In this document: one piece after another, positions 1 through 5,815 of the stretch
How positions within the stretch are numbered: the first letter of the stretch is position 1
Layout of the letters: every line of letters starts with the position of its first letter
Source of the DNA: an uncultured Desulfovibrio sp.
Lineage (GTDB): Bacteria > Desulfobacterota > Desulfovibrionia > Desulfovibrionales > Desulfovibrionaceae
Assembly (NCBI GenBank): GCA_946490455.1
Contig: CAMLXE010000109.1
Span: 1-6,460 of the forward strand
Direction: 5' to 3'
DNA: 6,460 bases
Notes under the pieces: generated by a model
What the model was told of the DNA's origin: nothing
Database searches by the model: none
The model's input: the letters and a program-made list of their open reading frames with translations, nothing else
Program-made: the position numbers and the translations under genes

Positions 1-142
1 CCGGCCGTCCGCCGGGACCAGGGCGTCCATCACGGCGTGGAGGTTCCGGCCGTCCACCGGGACCGGGGCGTCCATCAGGCCGAGGAGGCTCAGGTCGTCC
101 ACCGGGTCCGGGGCGTCCATCCTGTCGTGGAGGTTCCGGCCG
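1..142 (-). repeat. 45-base in-frame tandem repeat (3 full copies plus start of a fourth)
   Basis: Units at 142-98, 97-53 and 52-8, plus 7-1, each exactly 15 codons, inside the Tat-signal repeat gene. Copies differ at scattered bases. All differences in the RPEPP and DGRPGPGG codons are third-position synonymous changes (for example CGG/CGA, CCG/CCT, GAA/GAG, GGT/GGC). The only amino acid change is at the seventh residue of the unit. The array continues past the window edge. Confidence 0.9.
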
Positions 143-250
143 TCCGCCGGGGAAACGTGGTTCATTCTGAGCCAGTGCCGAGGAAGCTGTCATTCCCCAG
201 ACACCTGCCAGACCGCCAAAAAAAAGTGCCAGAAAATTTCTTCGTGTCAT
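1..250 (-). CDS. Tat-exported Pro/Gly/Arg-rich repeat protein, 5' part only
   Basis: The first 83 codons of a gene that leaves the window at base 1. The ATG (250-248) follows AAGGAG (264-259) with 8 bases between. The protein begins MTRRNFLALFFGGLAG, which fits the twin-arginine consensus (S/T)RRxFLK. A hydrophobic stretch (residues 6-20) and SSALA-Q follow, giving a likely signal peptidase cut after Ala27. After a short linker come 15-residue units RPEPPRxDGRPGPGG: residues 37-51, 52-66 and 67-81, with a fourth starting at 82. Only the x position varies (Gln, Pro, Arg). Known biology: Tat signals export folded, often cofactor-bearing proteins to the periplasm. Inference: a secreted protein whose amino part is an extended, basic, disordered repeat; any folded domain lies outside the window. 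I do not recognise the family. Gly is not at every third residue, so it is not collagen-like. Its own promoter lies at 318-346. Confidence 0.82.
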   Translation of the reverse strand, partial: MTRRNFLALFFGGLAGVWGMTASSALAQNEPRFPGGRPEPPRQDGRPGPGGRPEPPRPDGRPGPGGRPEPPRRDGRPGPGGRP

Positions 251-317
251 GGTCTATTCTCCTTGCCAGAAGCATTGAGCAGATCCAACAAGTGCATGTT
301 ACCAAGCTCCACTGAAG

Positions 318-346
318 ACTATAGGAACATGCCACACGGCTTTCAA
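318..346 (-). promoter_or_regulatory. sigma-70 type promoter of the Tat-signal repeat gene
   Basis: Read on the minus strand, TTGAAA (346-341) and TATAGT (323-318) are separated by exactly 17 bases. Each hexamer matches five of six consensus positions. Transcription would start near base 311, giving a leader of about 60 bases before the ATG at 250. This supports the short edge gene as a real transcription unit. Confidence 0.7.
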
Positions 347-349
347 GTC

Positions 350-374
350 TTTTGCAGAAGAAAAAGATGCAAAA
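350..374. promoter_or_regulatory. inverted repeat upstream of the minus-strand promoter
   Basis: TTTTGCA (350-356) and TGCAAAA (368-374) form a perfect 7-bp inverted repeat with an 11-base spacer. It lies 3 bases upstream of the -35 element at 346-341. Spacing and symmetry fit a dimeric activator site centred about 50 bases upstream of the predicted start. A further TGCAAAA occurs at 438-444. No regulator can be named. Confidence 0.35.
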
Positions 375-768
375 ACCGAACAATGCAGAATGGTCATACA
401 CTCTGCAACAATTCCGAACAGTCTCGATTGCATTCATTGCAAAAGCAGCGCTGTATCACCTGACACTTGTTTACAAAAATGGATCAGTTCGCCTTCTGGT
501 ATTTTTCTTGGACATGTCGCAGTCTTTTCATGTATCTTTTCTGTCTGCAACATCCGGACTGCATTCCGACCAGTCGCTATCGATGCAGTAAGGTCACTGA
601 TGAAGGCCTGCTCTGCCCATCTTCAGGAGTGGGAAACAGGTTCCTTTCCGGTAAGGAAGGCGAACATGGCTGCCCAAGGGAACTGCTTCCTGTTTGACTT
701 GTTGCTGCCCTTCGGAGAAACTGCGGCTCATGCAGCGAGTCTGCAATACCAATCTGGAGATATGGAAG

Positions 769-1221
769 ATGGCGCATATACTGATTATGCACGGTGTGAA
801 CCTGAACATGTTCGGGATGCGTGATCCGGCCCATTACGGGACTGAAACGCTCGAAGACATCAACCGCAGGCTGGCCGAACTGGCACAGGAGCTGGGAGTA
901 GAGGTCGAATTCTTTCAGTCAAACCATGAAGGGGCGTTTGTTGAACGGATTCAGCAGGCCTGTACGGACCATACCGATGCGATTGTCATCAATGCAGGCG
1001 CCTGGACCCATTACAGCTATGCCATCATGGATGCACTGGCCATTCTGCGCATTCCCGTTGTCGAGGTTCACATGTCCAATGTTCATGCCCGTGAACCCTT
1101 CAGACATCATTCCGTGCTTGCCGCCGTGAGCAGAGGCTCCATTGCCGGTTTTGGCGTGAACAGCTATCTTCTGGGACTTCGAGCTGCCCACGCTCTTCTT
1201 TCTTCCTCTCCTACCGTGTGA
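769..1221 (+). CDS. aroQ: type II 3-dehydroquinate dehydratase
   Basis: 150 residues, the usual length for the small dodecameric type II enzyme. It converts 3-dehydroquinate to 3-dehydroshikimate, the third step of the shikimate pathway, in the cytoplasm. Expected active-site residues are present: Asn11 (HGVNLN), Arg18, the loop Tyr23 (HYGTETL), Asn75, His81 (INAGAWTH), Asp88, Glu99, His101 and Ser103 in VVEVHMSNVHAREPFRHHS, and Arg108/Arg112. The position that is usually Asn in NGPN is His8 here, and the Pro is Val. The ATG at 769 is chosen because GGAG (756-759) sits 9 bases upstream and the domain begins at once; an upstream in-frame ATG at 694 would add 25 unrelated residues. The GDSL hydrolase gene follows after 7 bases, so the two are probably cotranscribed. 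Confidence 0.96.
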   Translation: MAHILIMHGVNLNMFGMRDPAHYGTETLEDINRRLAELAQELGVEVEFFQSNHEGAFVERIQQACTDHTDAIVINAGAWTHYSYAIMDALAILRIPVVEVHMSNVHAREPFRHHSVLAAVSRGSIAGFGVNSYLLGLRAAHALLSSSPTV

Positions 1222-1228
1222 GATACTC

Positions 1229-1828
1229 ATGAAACTCTTTTTCTTTTTCGGTGACTCAATCACTCTTGGCGTAAATGATCCGCAGGGAGGCGGCTGGGCA
1301 GGCCGCTTTGCCTCAGCTGGAGCCGGTCTTCCGGGCATGCCCGTTCCTCCGACAACCTTCTACAACCTGGGGGTGCGCAAGCAGTCAAGCCGGCTCATTG
1401 CCGGACGCTGGGAAGCGGAATACGACCAGCGCAGTCTCAGTGATGCGGACAGCCACCTCATTTTCTGCTTTGGAACCGTCGATATGGCCGCTCCGACCGG
1501 AACCCCGCTCATGTCCGTGCAGGACTCTGTGGCAACCGCAAGAGAGATACTGCTTCCGGCCAGCCAGAAGGGCTCGGTTCTGCTCCTCTGCCCGCCTCCG
1601 GTCCTTCAGGAAGCACACAGGGAACGCCTCGGAAAGCTTGCCGATGCCTATGTCAGCCTCTGCGACTCCATGAATATTCCCTGCCTCAATCTGTTTGAGA
1701 ACCTGAAAAATTCGGAAGCCTTCCTGAATGACCTGTCTGACGGTGTCCACCCCGGAGCCATCGGCAACGCGCTTATGGCCGACCTGCTGCTGCAATGCCC
1801 GACCGTCCAGACGTGGATGACCCGCTAG
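1229..1828 (+). CDS. SGNH/GDSL-family hydrolase
   Basis: 199 residues with no signal peptide (begins MKLFFFFGDSITLG), so probably a cytoplasmic esterase, lipase or thioesterase-like enzyme. Block I is GDS with nucleophile Ser10. The block II glycine is Gly48 in YNLGVRKQSS. Block III reads GTVD at 82-85, where the family normally has GxND. Block V is DGVHPG with Asp171 and His174 completing the triad. The missing block III Asn (Val84) normally helps form the oxyanion hole, so activity or mechanism may differ. The start follows the aroQ stop by 7 bases with only a weak GTGAG ahead of it, which suggests translational coupling. A strong terminator hairpin follows 12 bases after the stop. The substrate is unknown; partnership with aroQ is inferred from position only. 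Confidence 0.88.
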   Translation: MKLFFFFGDSITLGVNDPQGGGWAGRFASAGAGLPGMPVPPTTFYNLGVRKQSSRLIAGRWEAEYDQRSLSDADSHLIFCFGTVDMAAPTGTPLMSVQDSVATAREILLPASQKGSVLLLCPPPVLQEAHRERLGKLADAYVSLCDSMNIPCLNLFENLKNSEAFLNDLSDGVHPGAIGNALMADLLLQCPTVQTWMTR

Positions 1829-1840
1829 CCGCAAATCCTG

Positions 1841-1874
1841 AAACGGACCGGCAGTCTCCAGAGCCGGTCCGTTT
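1841..1874 (+). terminator. intrinsic terminator after aroQ-GDSL
   Basis: AAACGGACCGGC (1841-1852) pairs perfectly over 12 bp with GCCGGTCCGTTT (1863-1874), leaving a 10-base loop. The U run is short (it ends in the stem's own TTT, then GTTCCC). It lies just after the hydrolase stop and before the transporter promoter region, and so separates the two units. Confidence 0.8.
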
Positions 1875-1963
1875 GTTCCCGTTCGCCCAAAGCCTCCCTT
1901 TTTTCCGAATGCTTCGGCCATTCAGGCCAGATTGCCGCCCGGACATCTCACTCCCGGAAAAAG

Positions 1964-1992
1964 TTGCCACCGGTGACGGATCGTGTTACAAA
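1964..1992 (+). promoter_or_regulatory. candidate promoter of the transporter-fmdE operon
   Basis: TTGCCA (1964-1969) and TACAAA (1987-1992) are 17 bases apart and match the sigma-70 consensus at about five and four of six positions. The leader would be about 55 bases. The region is AT-rich and lies between the preceding terminator and the first transporter gene. Other -10 readings (TATGTT at 1997-2001 and nearby) are possible. Confidence 0.4.
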
Positions 1993-2009
1993 TTTTATGT
2001 TCATAACAC
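1983..2009. promoter_or_regulatory. nested inverted repeats, possible operator
   Basis: GTGTTA (1983-1988) and TAACAC (2004-2009) form an outer inverted repeat. TTATG (1995-1999) and CATAA (2002-2006) form an inner one with a 2-base spacer, sharing the right arm. The site overlaps the candidate -10, where a repressor would act. This fits a metal-responsive regulator of a metal importer, but no known consensus (Fur, for example) is clearly matched. Confidence 0.35.
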
Positions 2010-2053
2010 ACGAGCCGTGAACAGAGCATACGGCACAGCATTCGGGAGCTTTC

Positions 2054-3235
2054 ATGCGGCATATCCTGCTTTCCATCATTCTTTTTCTTGGATTCTGTCT
2101 TCTGACGACACTGCCCGCCAATGCCAGAACGGTTGTGGACATGCGCGGAAAGGCTGTTGAAATTCCTGACAATCTTACCCGCATTGCAACCATTGATGAT
2201 GGCTTCATTGAAGGGGTGCTCACCCATCTCGGAAAGATTGATACCGTCGATGTCATTGGCTCATGGAGCATGAAACGGGATTATCGGTATGAATTCGAAG
2301 CCGAGAATGGCGAGCGCTGGGAACATCGTGGCTGGAACACCATGAAGTTTCTGCATCCCTGGCTGGATGAAAAGCTGTGCATCAATTCCCCTCAGGGAAA
2401 CGCCATCAACTTTGAGGCTCTTGCGGCAAGCAATCCGGAAGTGGTTGTTCTTCGGATCGGCGACTGCACTGTCGGGGCAGGCAACAGGGAAGCCGCCATC
2501 AAGACAGTCAACACCATTGAGGCGCTGGGGCTGCCGCTGATCGTACTCTACGCTCCTGGCTGGTACAGATCCGCCGATCTTTCTTCCATGAAGGAAGAGG
2601 GCCGCGTCATCGGCGCCATGTTCGGCATGGAGGAGAAGGCCTCCGCGCTCATGGAACATCTGGCGGCGACGGAGCAGCTCATTCGGGAACGGACTGCCGA
2701 CATTCCCGAAGACAGGAAAACTCGCGTCCTCTATATGGGGCTCAATCCCAATATCCGCAAGCAGGGAGGCGCAGGGACGACACACGGCATTGATACGCCC
2801 GAATCATACATTATCGAATCCGTTGCCGGGGCCAGAAACGCCTTCACCGGCAAGGGGGCAGGCGTTCCCATGAGCGCCGAACAGATCTACGCCCTCGATC
2901 CCGATGTGATTCTGCTGCCCACCTCAAACGGCTATCATCCTCCGCGCGAGCTGCTGGAAGCGCCCTACTTCGCCAATCTCAGAGAGCTGCGGGCCGTTCG
3001 GGAAAGGCGTGTCTATGCAATGCCCTGGTCGCCCATGAACTGTTCACGTCGGGTTGAGTATCCTCTGGACATGCTCATCATTGCCAAGGCTGCCTATCCT
3101 GATCGTTTCGCCGACATCAGCGTGTATGACTTTGCCTGCCGCTTCTATCAGGATGTCTATGGCGTTGATGAGGAAACGGCACGGAAGCTGCGTTCCCACC
3201 AGCTGCTCGACTGGATGCGCGACATTCACTTCTAA
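2054..3235 (+). CDS. periplasmic substrate-binding protein of a metal-chelate-type ABC importer
   Basis: 393 residues. A Sec signal peptide (hydrophobic residues 4-20, PANA-R) is likely cut after Ala24. Cys15 is in FLGFC, which is not a lipobox, so it should be a free periplasmic protein. The mature part opens TVVDMRGKAVEIPDNLTRIA, the normal start of the iron-siderophore/cobalamin binding-protein fold (TroA-like, Peripla_BP_2). The second lobe holds the usual late motifs: MSAEQIYALDPDVILLP (273-289), then RRVYAMPWSP and VEYPLDMLIIAKAAYP. At 393 residues it is longer than many family members; residues about 70-120 (WSMKRDYRYEFEAENGERWE and onward) carry extra Trp-, Tyr- and His-rich sequence that may shape the pocket. 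Cysteines at 109, 138, 330 and 362 are in the mature part. GGGAG (2044-2048) lies 5 bases before the ATG. It captures the substrate for the permease and ATPase encoded next. Confidence 0.9.
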   Translation: MRHILLSIILFLGFCLLTTLPANARTVVDMRGKAVEIPDNLTRIATIDDGFIEGVLTHLGKIDTVDVIGSWSMKRDYRYEFEAENGERWEHRGWNTMKFLHPWLDEKLCINSPQGNAINFEALAASNPEVVVLRIGDCTVGAGNREAAIKTVNTIEALGLPLIVLYAPGWYRSADLSSMKEEGRVIGAMFGMEEKASALMEHLAATEQLIRERTADIPEDRKTRVLYMGLNPNIRKQGGAGTTHGIDTPESYIIESVAGARNAFTGKGAGVPMSAEQIYALDPDVILLPTSNGYHPPRELLEAPYFANLRELRAVRERRVYAMPWSPMNCSRRVEYPLDMLIIAKAAYPDRFADISVYDFACRFYQDVYGVDEETARKLRSHQLLDWMRDIHF

Positions 3236-3257
3236 CGGACATCCGGGACTGACAATC

Positions 3258-4304
3258 ATGGCCTTTCATCCTCCTGTCGGCTCATCGCGTACCGCCTCGC
3301 TTGTTCTGCTGGCAGTGGGCCTTGTGCTGCTCTTCATCTGGGCGCTGACCATGGGCGAATACGCCATAACGGCGCAGAAGGCCTGGGGAACCATCTGGGC
3401 CAAGCTGAGTCTGGCAGATCCGGAGGCAATGAGCGCCGCGGGAATCAGCCGCATGGATGAAGTGATTGTCTGGAATATCAGACTGCCGCGTCTGCTGCTC
3501 TCCGTACTGGCAGGCATGGCCCTTGCCGCCTCGGGTGCCGCCTATCAGGGCTGCTTTCGCAACCCTCTGGTGGAACCCTACCTGCTGGGCGTGTCCTCAG
3601 GAGCCGCATGGGGGGCCTCTCTGGCCATCGTTTTCCCGAATCTCTTTCCCCAGGGGCAGCTCACGGCTTTTGCCTGTGCGCTGATTGCGGTCTTTCTTGC
3701 CTACTCCCTTGCCCGGCGCGACGGAGAAACACCGCCCGTGACGCTCATTCTCTCCGGAATCATCGTGGGCGCCATCTTCTCTGCGCTGGTCAGCATCATG
3801 AAATATCTGGCCGCCGATACCGAACTCCGGGAAATAACCTTCTGGATGATGGGCGGCTTCTATTACGCCACCTGGCACGATGTTCTGATCAATGCCGTTT
3901 CTGTCCTGCCGTGCGTATGCCTCATTTCTCTCCTCGGATGGAAGCTGAACCTGCTTTCGCTCGGAGACGAGGAGGCACGCAGTCTCGGACTCCATCCGGA
4001 CAGGACCCGTCTCCTCTTTCTGATTCTCGCAACCTTTGCCGCTGCGGTCTGTGTTTCCACCGTGGGCATTGTGGCCTGGGTCGGCCTGATGATGCCGCAC
4101 GCAGCAAGGATGCTTCTTGGGTCGGACAATCGTTACGCAGTTCCCGGAGCAGCCCTGCTTGGGGCCATGTACATGCTGCTCTGCGATACGGTGGCCAGAA
4201 CGCTCACGGGTTCCGAGATTCCGGTAGCCATCATCACCTCCATTCTTGGCGCCCCCTATCTGCTCTGGCTTCTGCGCAGCAAAGGCAGGGATCTCTATGC
4301 CTGA
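3258..4304 (+). CDS. FecCD-type ABC transporter permease
   Basis: 348 residues and very hydrophobic, as expected for a BtuC/FecCD-fold inner-membrane permease that works as a dimer (usually about ten helices). Family landmarks in order: a first membrane segment at about 14-31; IRLPRLLLSVLAGMALAASG (75-94), continuing into YQGCFRNPLVEPYLLG; the L-loop GDEEARSLG (236-244) that contacts the ATPase; GIVAWVGLMMPHAAR (270-284); and the C-terminal SEIPVAIITSILGAPYLLWL (319-338). The chosen ATG lies 22 bases after the binding-protein stop, with only a weak GGGA ahead. The open frame extends to 3054 inside the preceding gene, but that extension has no domain match and the membrane domain starts after 3258. 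The end overlaps the ATPase gene by 8 bases, so coupled translation is likely. Confidence 0.94.
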   Translation: MAFHPPVGSSRTASLVLLAVGLVLLFIWALTMGEYAITAQKAWGTIWAKLSLADPEAMSAAGISRMDEVIVWNIRLPRLLLSVLAGMALAASGAAYQGCFRNPLVEPYLLGVSSGAAWGASLAIVFPNLFPQGQLTAFACALIAVFLAYSLARRDGETPPVTLILSGIIVGAIFSALVSIMKYLAADTELREITFWMMGGFYYATWHDVLINAVSVLPCVCLISLLGWKLNLLSLGDEEARSLGLHPDRTRLLFLILATFAAAVCVSTVGIVAWVGLMMPHAARMLLGSDNRYAVPGAALLGAMYMLLCDTVARTLTGSEIPVAIITSILGAPYLLWLLRSKGRDLYA

Positions 4305-5088
4305 ACCATCCGAAAAGAACGCGCTGGACATCCGGAATCTCTCCTTCGGCTACGGGCATGCCGAAGTCCTTCACAATATCAGCTTTCAGGTAAGGCCCGG
4401 TACGGTCTGCGGCCTGTTCGGACCAAACGGATCGGGAAAAACGACCCTTTTCCGCTGCTGTCTGAATTTTCTTTCGCCGTCTTCCGGTGACATTCTCATG
4501 AGCGGCGAAGTGACGACCCGCATGTCGCCAGCCCGCCTGTCCCGGCTTGTCTCCTATGTTCCGCAGGAGCATCGGATGGCCTTTTCCTTCCCGGTTCGCG
4601 ATGTGGTCCGCATGGGCCGCAGTCCGCGCATGTCCGGCCTTTTCCGGCTGGGGCGGCAGGATGAGGCGCTCGTGGAAGAAGCCATGAAAAAGACCGGCGT
4701 CCTTCATCTGGCGGAAACGCCCTGCAACAGACTGAGCGGCGGCCAGAGGCAGCTTGTTCTCGTGGCCAGGGCGCTTGCCCAGAATACGCCCCTCATGCTG
4801 CTGGACGAACCCACGTCCGCACTCGATTTCCAGAATCAGCTGGAAGTATGGAAAACACTGCGTGATATTGCAGAGCATGGCTGTGCCGTACTGGTCTGCT
4901 GTCATGACCCCAACCACATTCTCTGGTTCTGCGATCAGGTTGTCATGCTGAAACGGGGAGAAATCATCCGGGACGGCCGGCCATCCGAAGTCATGACCAC
5001 GGAAATGCTGAAACAGCTCTACGGCAGTGCCTGTATCCGGGGCGAACTGGCAACGGGGATGCTGCCGGTCGTTCATCCTGCATTGTGA
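4297..5088 (+). CDS. ABC transporter ATP-binding protein (FecE/BtuD type)
   Basis: 263 residues, normal for the family. It hydrolyses ATP on the cytoplasmic side of the importer. Visible motifs: aromatic YGH at 19-21, Walker A GPNGSGKTT (42-50), Q-loop Gln90 in YVPQEH, signature LSGGQRQ (146-152), Walker B LMLLDE (166-171), D-loop SALD (174-177) and switch His203 in CCHDPNH. The start overlaps the permease end by 8 bases and has AGGGA (4287-4291) 5 bases upstream. An in-frame upstream ATG at 4246 would lie inside the permease and only add non-domain residues. No residue needed for ATP hydrolysis is missing. Confidence 0.95.
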   Translation: MPEPSEKNALDIRNLSFGYGHAEVLHNISFQVRPGTVCGLFGPNGSGKTTLFRCCLNFLSPSSGDILMSGEVTTRMSPARLSRLVSYVPQEHRMAFSFPVRDVVRMGRSPRMSGLFRLGRQDEALVEEAMKKTGVLHLAETPCNRLSGGQRQLVLVARALAQNTPLMLLDEPTSALDFQNQLEVWKTLRDIAEHGCAVLVCCHDPNHILWFCDQVVMLKRGEIIRDGRPSEVMTTEMLKQLYGSACIRGELATGMLPVVHPAL

Positions 5089-5118
5089 AGCATGCAGCAA
5101 TCAGACGGTCCAACACAC

Positions 5119-5123
5119 AGGAG
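5119..5123 (+). promoter_or_regulatory. ribosome binding site that sets the fmdE start
   Basis: AGGAG at 5119-5123 is 9 bases before GTG 5133. The alternative GTG at 5085 has nothing similar ahead of it. The protein from 5133 begins MITQEQKEYAIRFHGH, a natural family start. Confidence 0.7.
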
Positions 5124-5132
5124 CACACCATC

Positions 5133-5753
5133 GTGATAACGCAGGAACAAAAGGAATACGCCATCCGCTTTCATGGACACTTCTGCCCCGGTCTTGCCAT
5201 CGGGCTCAGAGCTGCCGACTGGGCGCTGGAACATCTGGGACGGGCGCAGGATGAAGATATTGTTGTGCTTACCGAAACGGACATGTGTGGCGTCGATGCC
5301 ATTCAGGCCCTCGTTGGCTGCACATTTGGCAAGGGCAATCTCATATTTCATGATTATGGGAAAACGGCCTTCAGCTTCTATTGCCGCAGGAGTGGCCGGT
5401 CTGCCCGGCTGGTCCTCAATCCCTCCCTTTCCCGGAAACCCGACGACGAACGGACCCGCCTCCAGCAGAAGGCTTCGGCCGGAGAGCTGCTCCCGGAAGA
5501 GGAGAAGCGCCTCGATGAACTCCGCAGACTCCAGGCGGAACAGATGCTCTCCATTCCGCTGGAACAGCTTTTTCTGATCGGTGACGTTCGCGAACCACTG
5601 CCGCAGCGGGCACGGATACAGGGCACACTGCGCTGTGAATGCTGTGGCGAAGGGGTCATGGAAAGCCGGATTCGTTTCCTTGACGGGAAGCAGGTGTGCA
5701 TTCCCTGTCTTGAAGCCCGAAAGAACCAGACTGGTCTCGAAAAAGAGGTCTGA
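5133..5753 (+). CDS. FmdE-family protein with C-terminal zinc ribbon
   Basis: 206 residues from a GTG start. The N-terminal half matches the FmdE family (named from the molybdenum formylmethanofuran dehydrogenase operon of methanogens): FHGHFCPGLAIGLRAADWAL (13-32) with His14, His16 and Cys18, then TDMCGVDAIQALVGCTFGKG (49-68) with Cys52 and Cys63. These Cys and His residues are the likely metal site. A charged, coiled linker (about 105-140, rich in Glu, Arg and Gln) leads to a DksA/TraR-like zinc ribbon with Cys168, Cys171 (CECC), Cys189 and Cys192 (CIPC). There is no signal peptide, so it is cytoplasmic. The last gene of the operon, 44 bases after the ATPase. No formylmethanofuran dehydrogenase subunits are nearby. 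Inference: it binds, senses or processes the imported metal. A start at GTG 5085, overlapping the ATPase stop, is possible but has no ribosome binding site. Confidence 0.9.
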   Translation: MITQEQKEYAIRFHGHFCPGLAIGLRAADWALEHLGRAQDEDIVVLTETDMCGVDAIQALVGCTFGKGNLIFHDYGKTAFSFYCRRSGRSARLVLNPSLSRKPDDERTRLQQKASAGELLPEEEKRLDELRRLQAEQMLSIPLEQLFLIGDVREPLPQRARIQGTLRCECCGEGVMESRIRFLDGKQVCIPCLEARKNQTGLEKEV

Positions 5754-5780
5754 GGCGACTTTTCCTGCTGGGAGAGCGGC

Positions 5781-5815
5781 AAGGGGCAAGACAGAAGAGC
5801 CTCCGCCTGCCCCTT
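5781..5815 (+). terminator. probable terminator hairpin after the transporter operon
   Basis: AAGGGGCA (5781-5788) and TGCCCCTT (5808-5815) form a perfect 8-bp stem with a 19-base loop, 28 bases after the fmdE stop. Only a short T run follows, so termination may be partial or helped by the later hairpins. Confidence 0.5.

Larger units (their letters stand above)
251..768. other. divergent intergenic region without a convincing gene
   Basis: This stretch separates the minus-strand Tat-signal gene from aroQ. Its left part holds the minus-strand promoter and the inverted repeat upstream of it. The part from about 350 to 560 is visibly more AT-rich than the flanking genes. Open frames across it have no recognisable domain, lack good ribosome binding sites and in part run into aroQ. 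I could not pick a clear promoter for aroQ; TTGGAC at 508-513 has no good -10 partner. Bases 634-695 can fold: AAACAGG (634-640) pairs with CCTGTTT (689-695), and an inner TTCCTT/AAGGAA hairpin lies at 641-657. Confidence 0.6.

Noticed and set aside
1..152. CRISPR-like array
   Set aside because: The 45-base units are contiguous with no spacers and are exactly 15 codons; it is a coding tandem repeat.
37..315. Plus-strand open frame through the left-edge repeats
   Set aside because: It is the antisense reading of the 45-base repeats. The minus-strand frame has signal peptide, ribosome binding site, promoter and synonymous divergence.
390..824. 144-residue open frame upstream of and into aroQ
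   Set aside because: No recognisable domain, no good ribosome binding site, and it overlaps the aroQ start in another frame; composition looks like chance.
1875..2053. Cobalamin or other riboswitch before the transporter operon
   Set aside because: No B12-box-like or other familiar conserved core was seen, and the space after the candidate promoter is too short.
2054..2130. Lipoprotein signal in the binding protein
   Set aside because: The only Cys in the leader (Cys15, context FLGFC) lacks the small residue required before the Cys of a lipobox; PANA-R gives a normal Sec cleavage site.
3054..3257. N-terminal extension of the permease frame into the binding-protein gene
   Set aside because: It would overlap the upstream gene by about 180 bases, has no membrane-domain match, and the natural start is at 3258.
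4234..5100. Long minus-strand open frame (288 residues) opposite the ATPase gene
   Set aside because: It is a shadow of GC-rich coding bias; the plus strand has a complete ABC ATPase with all motifs.
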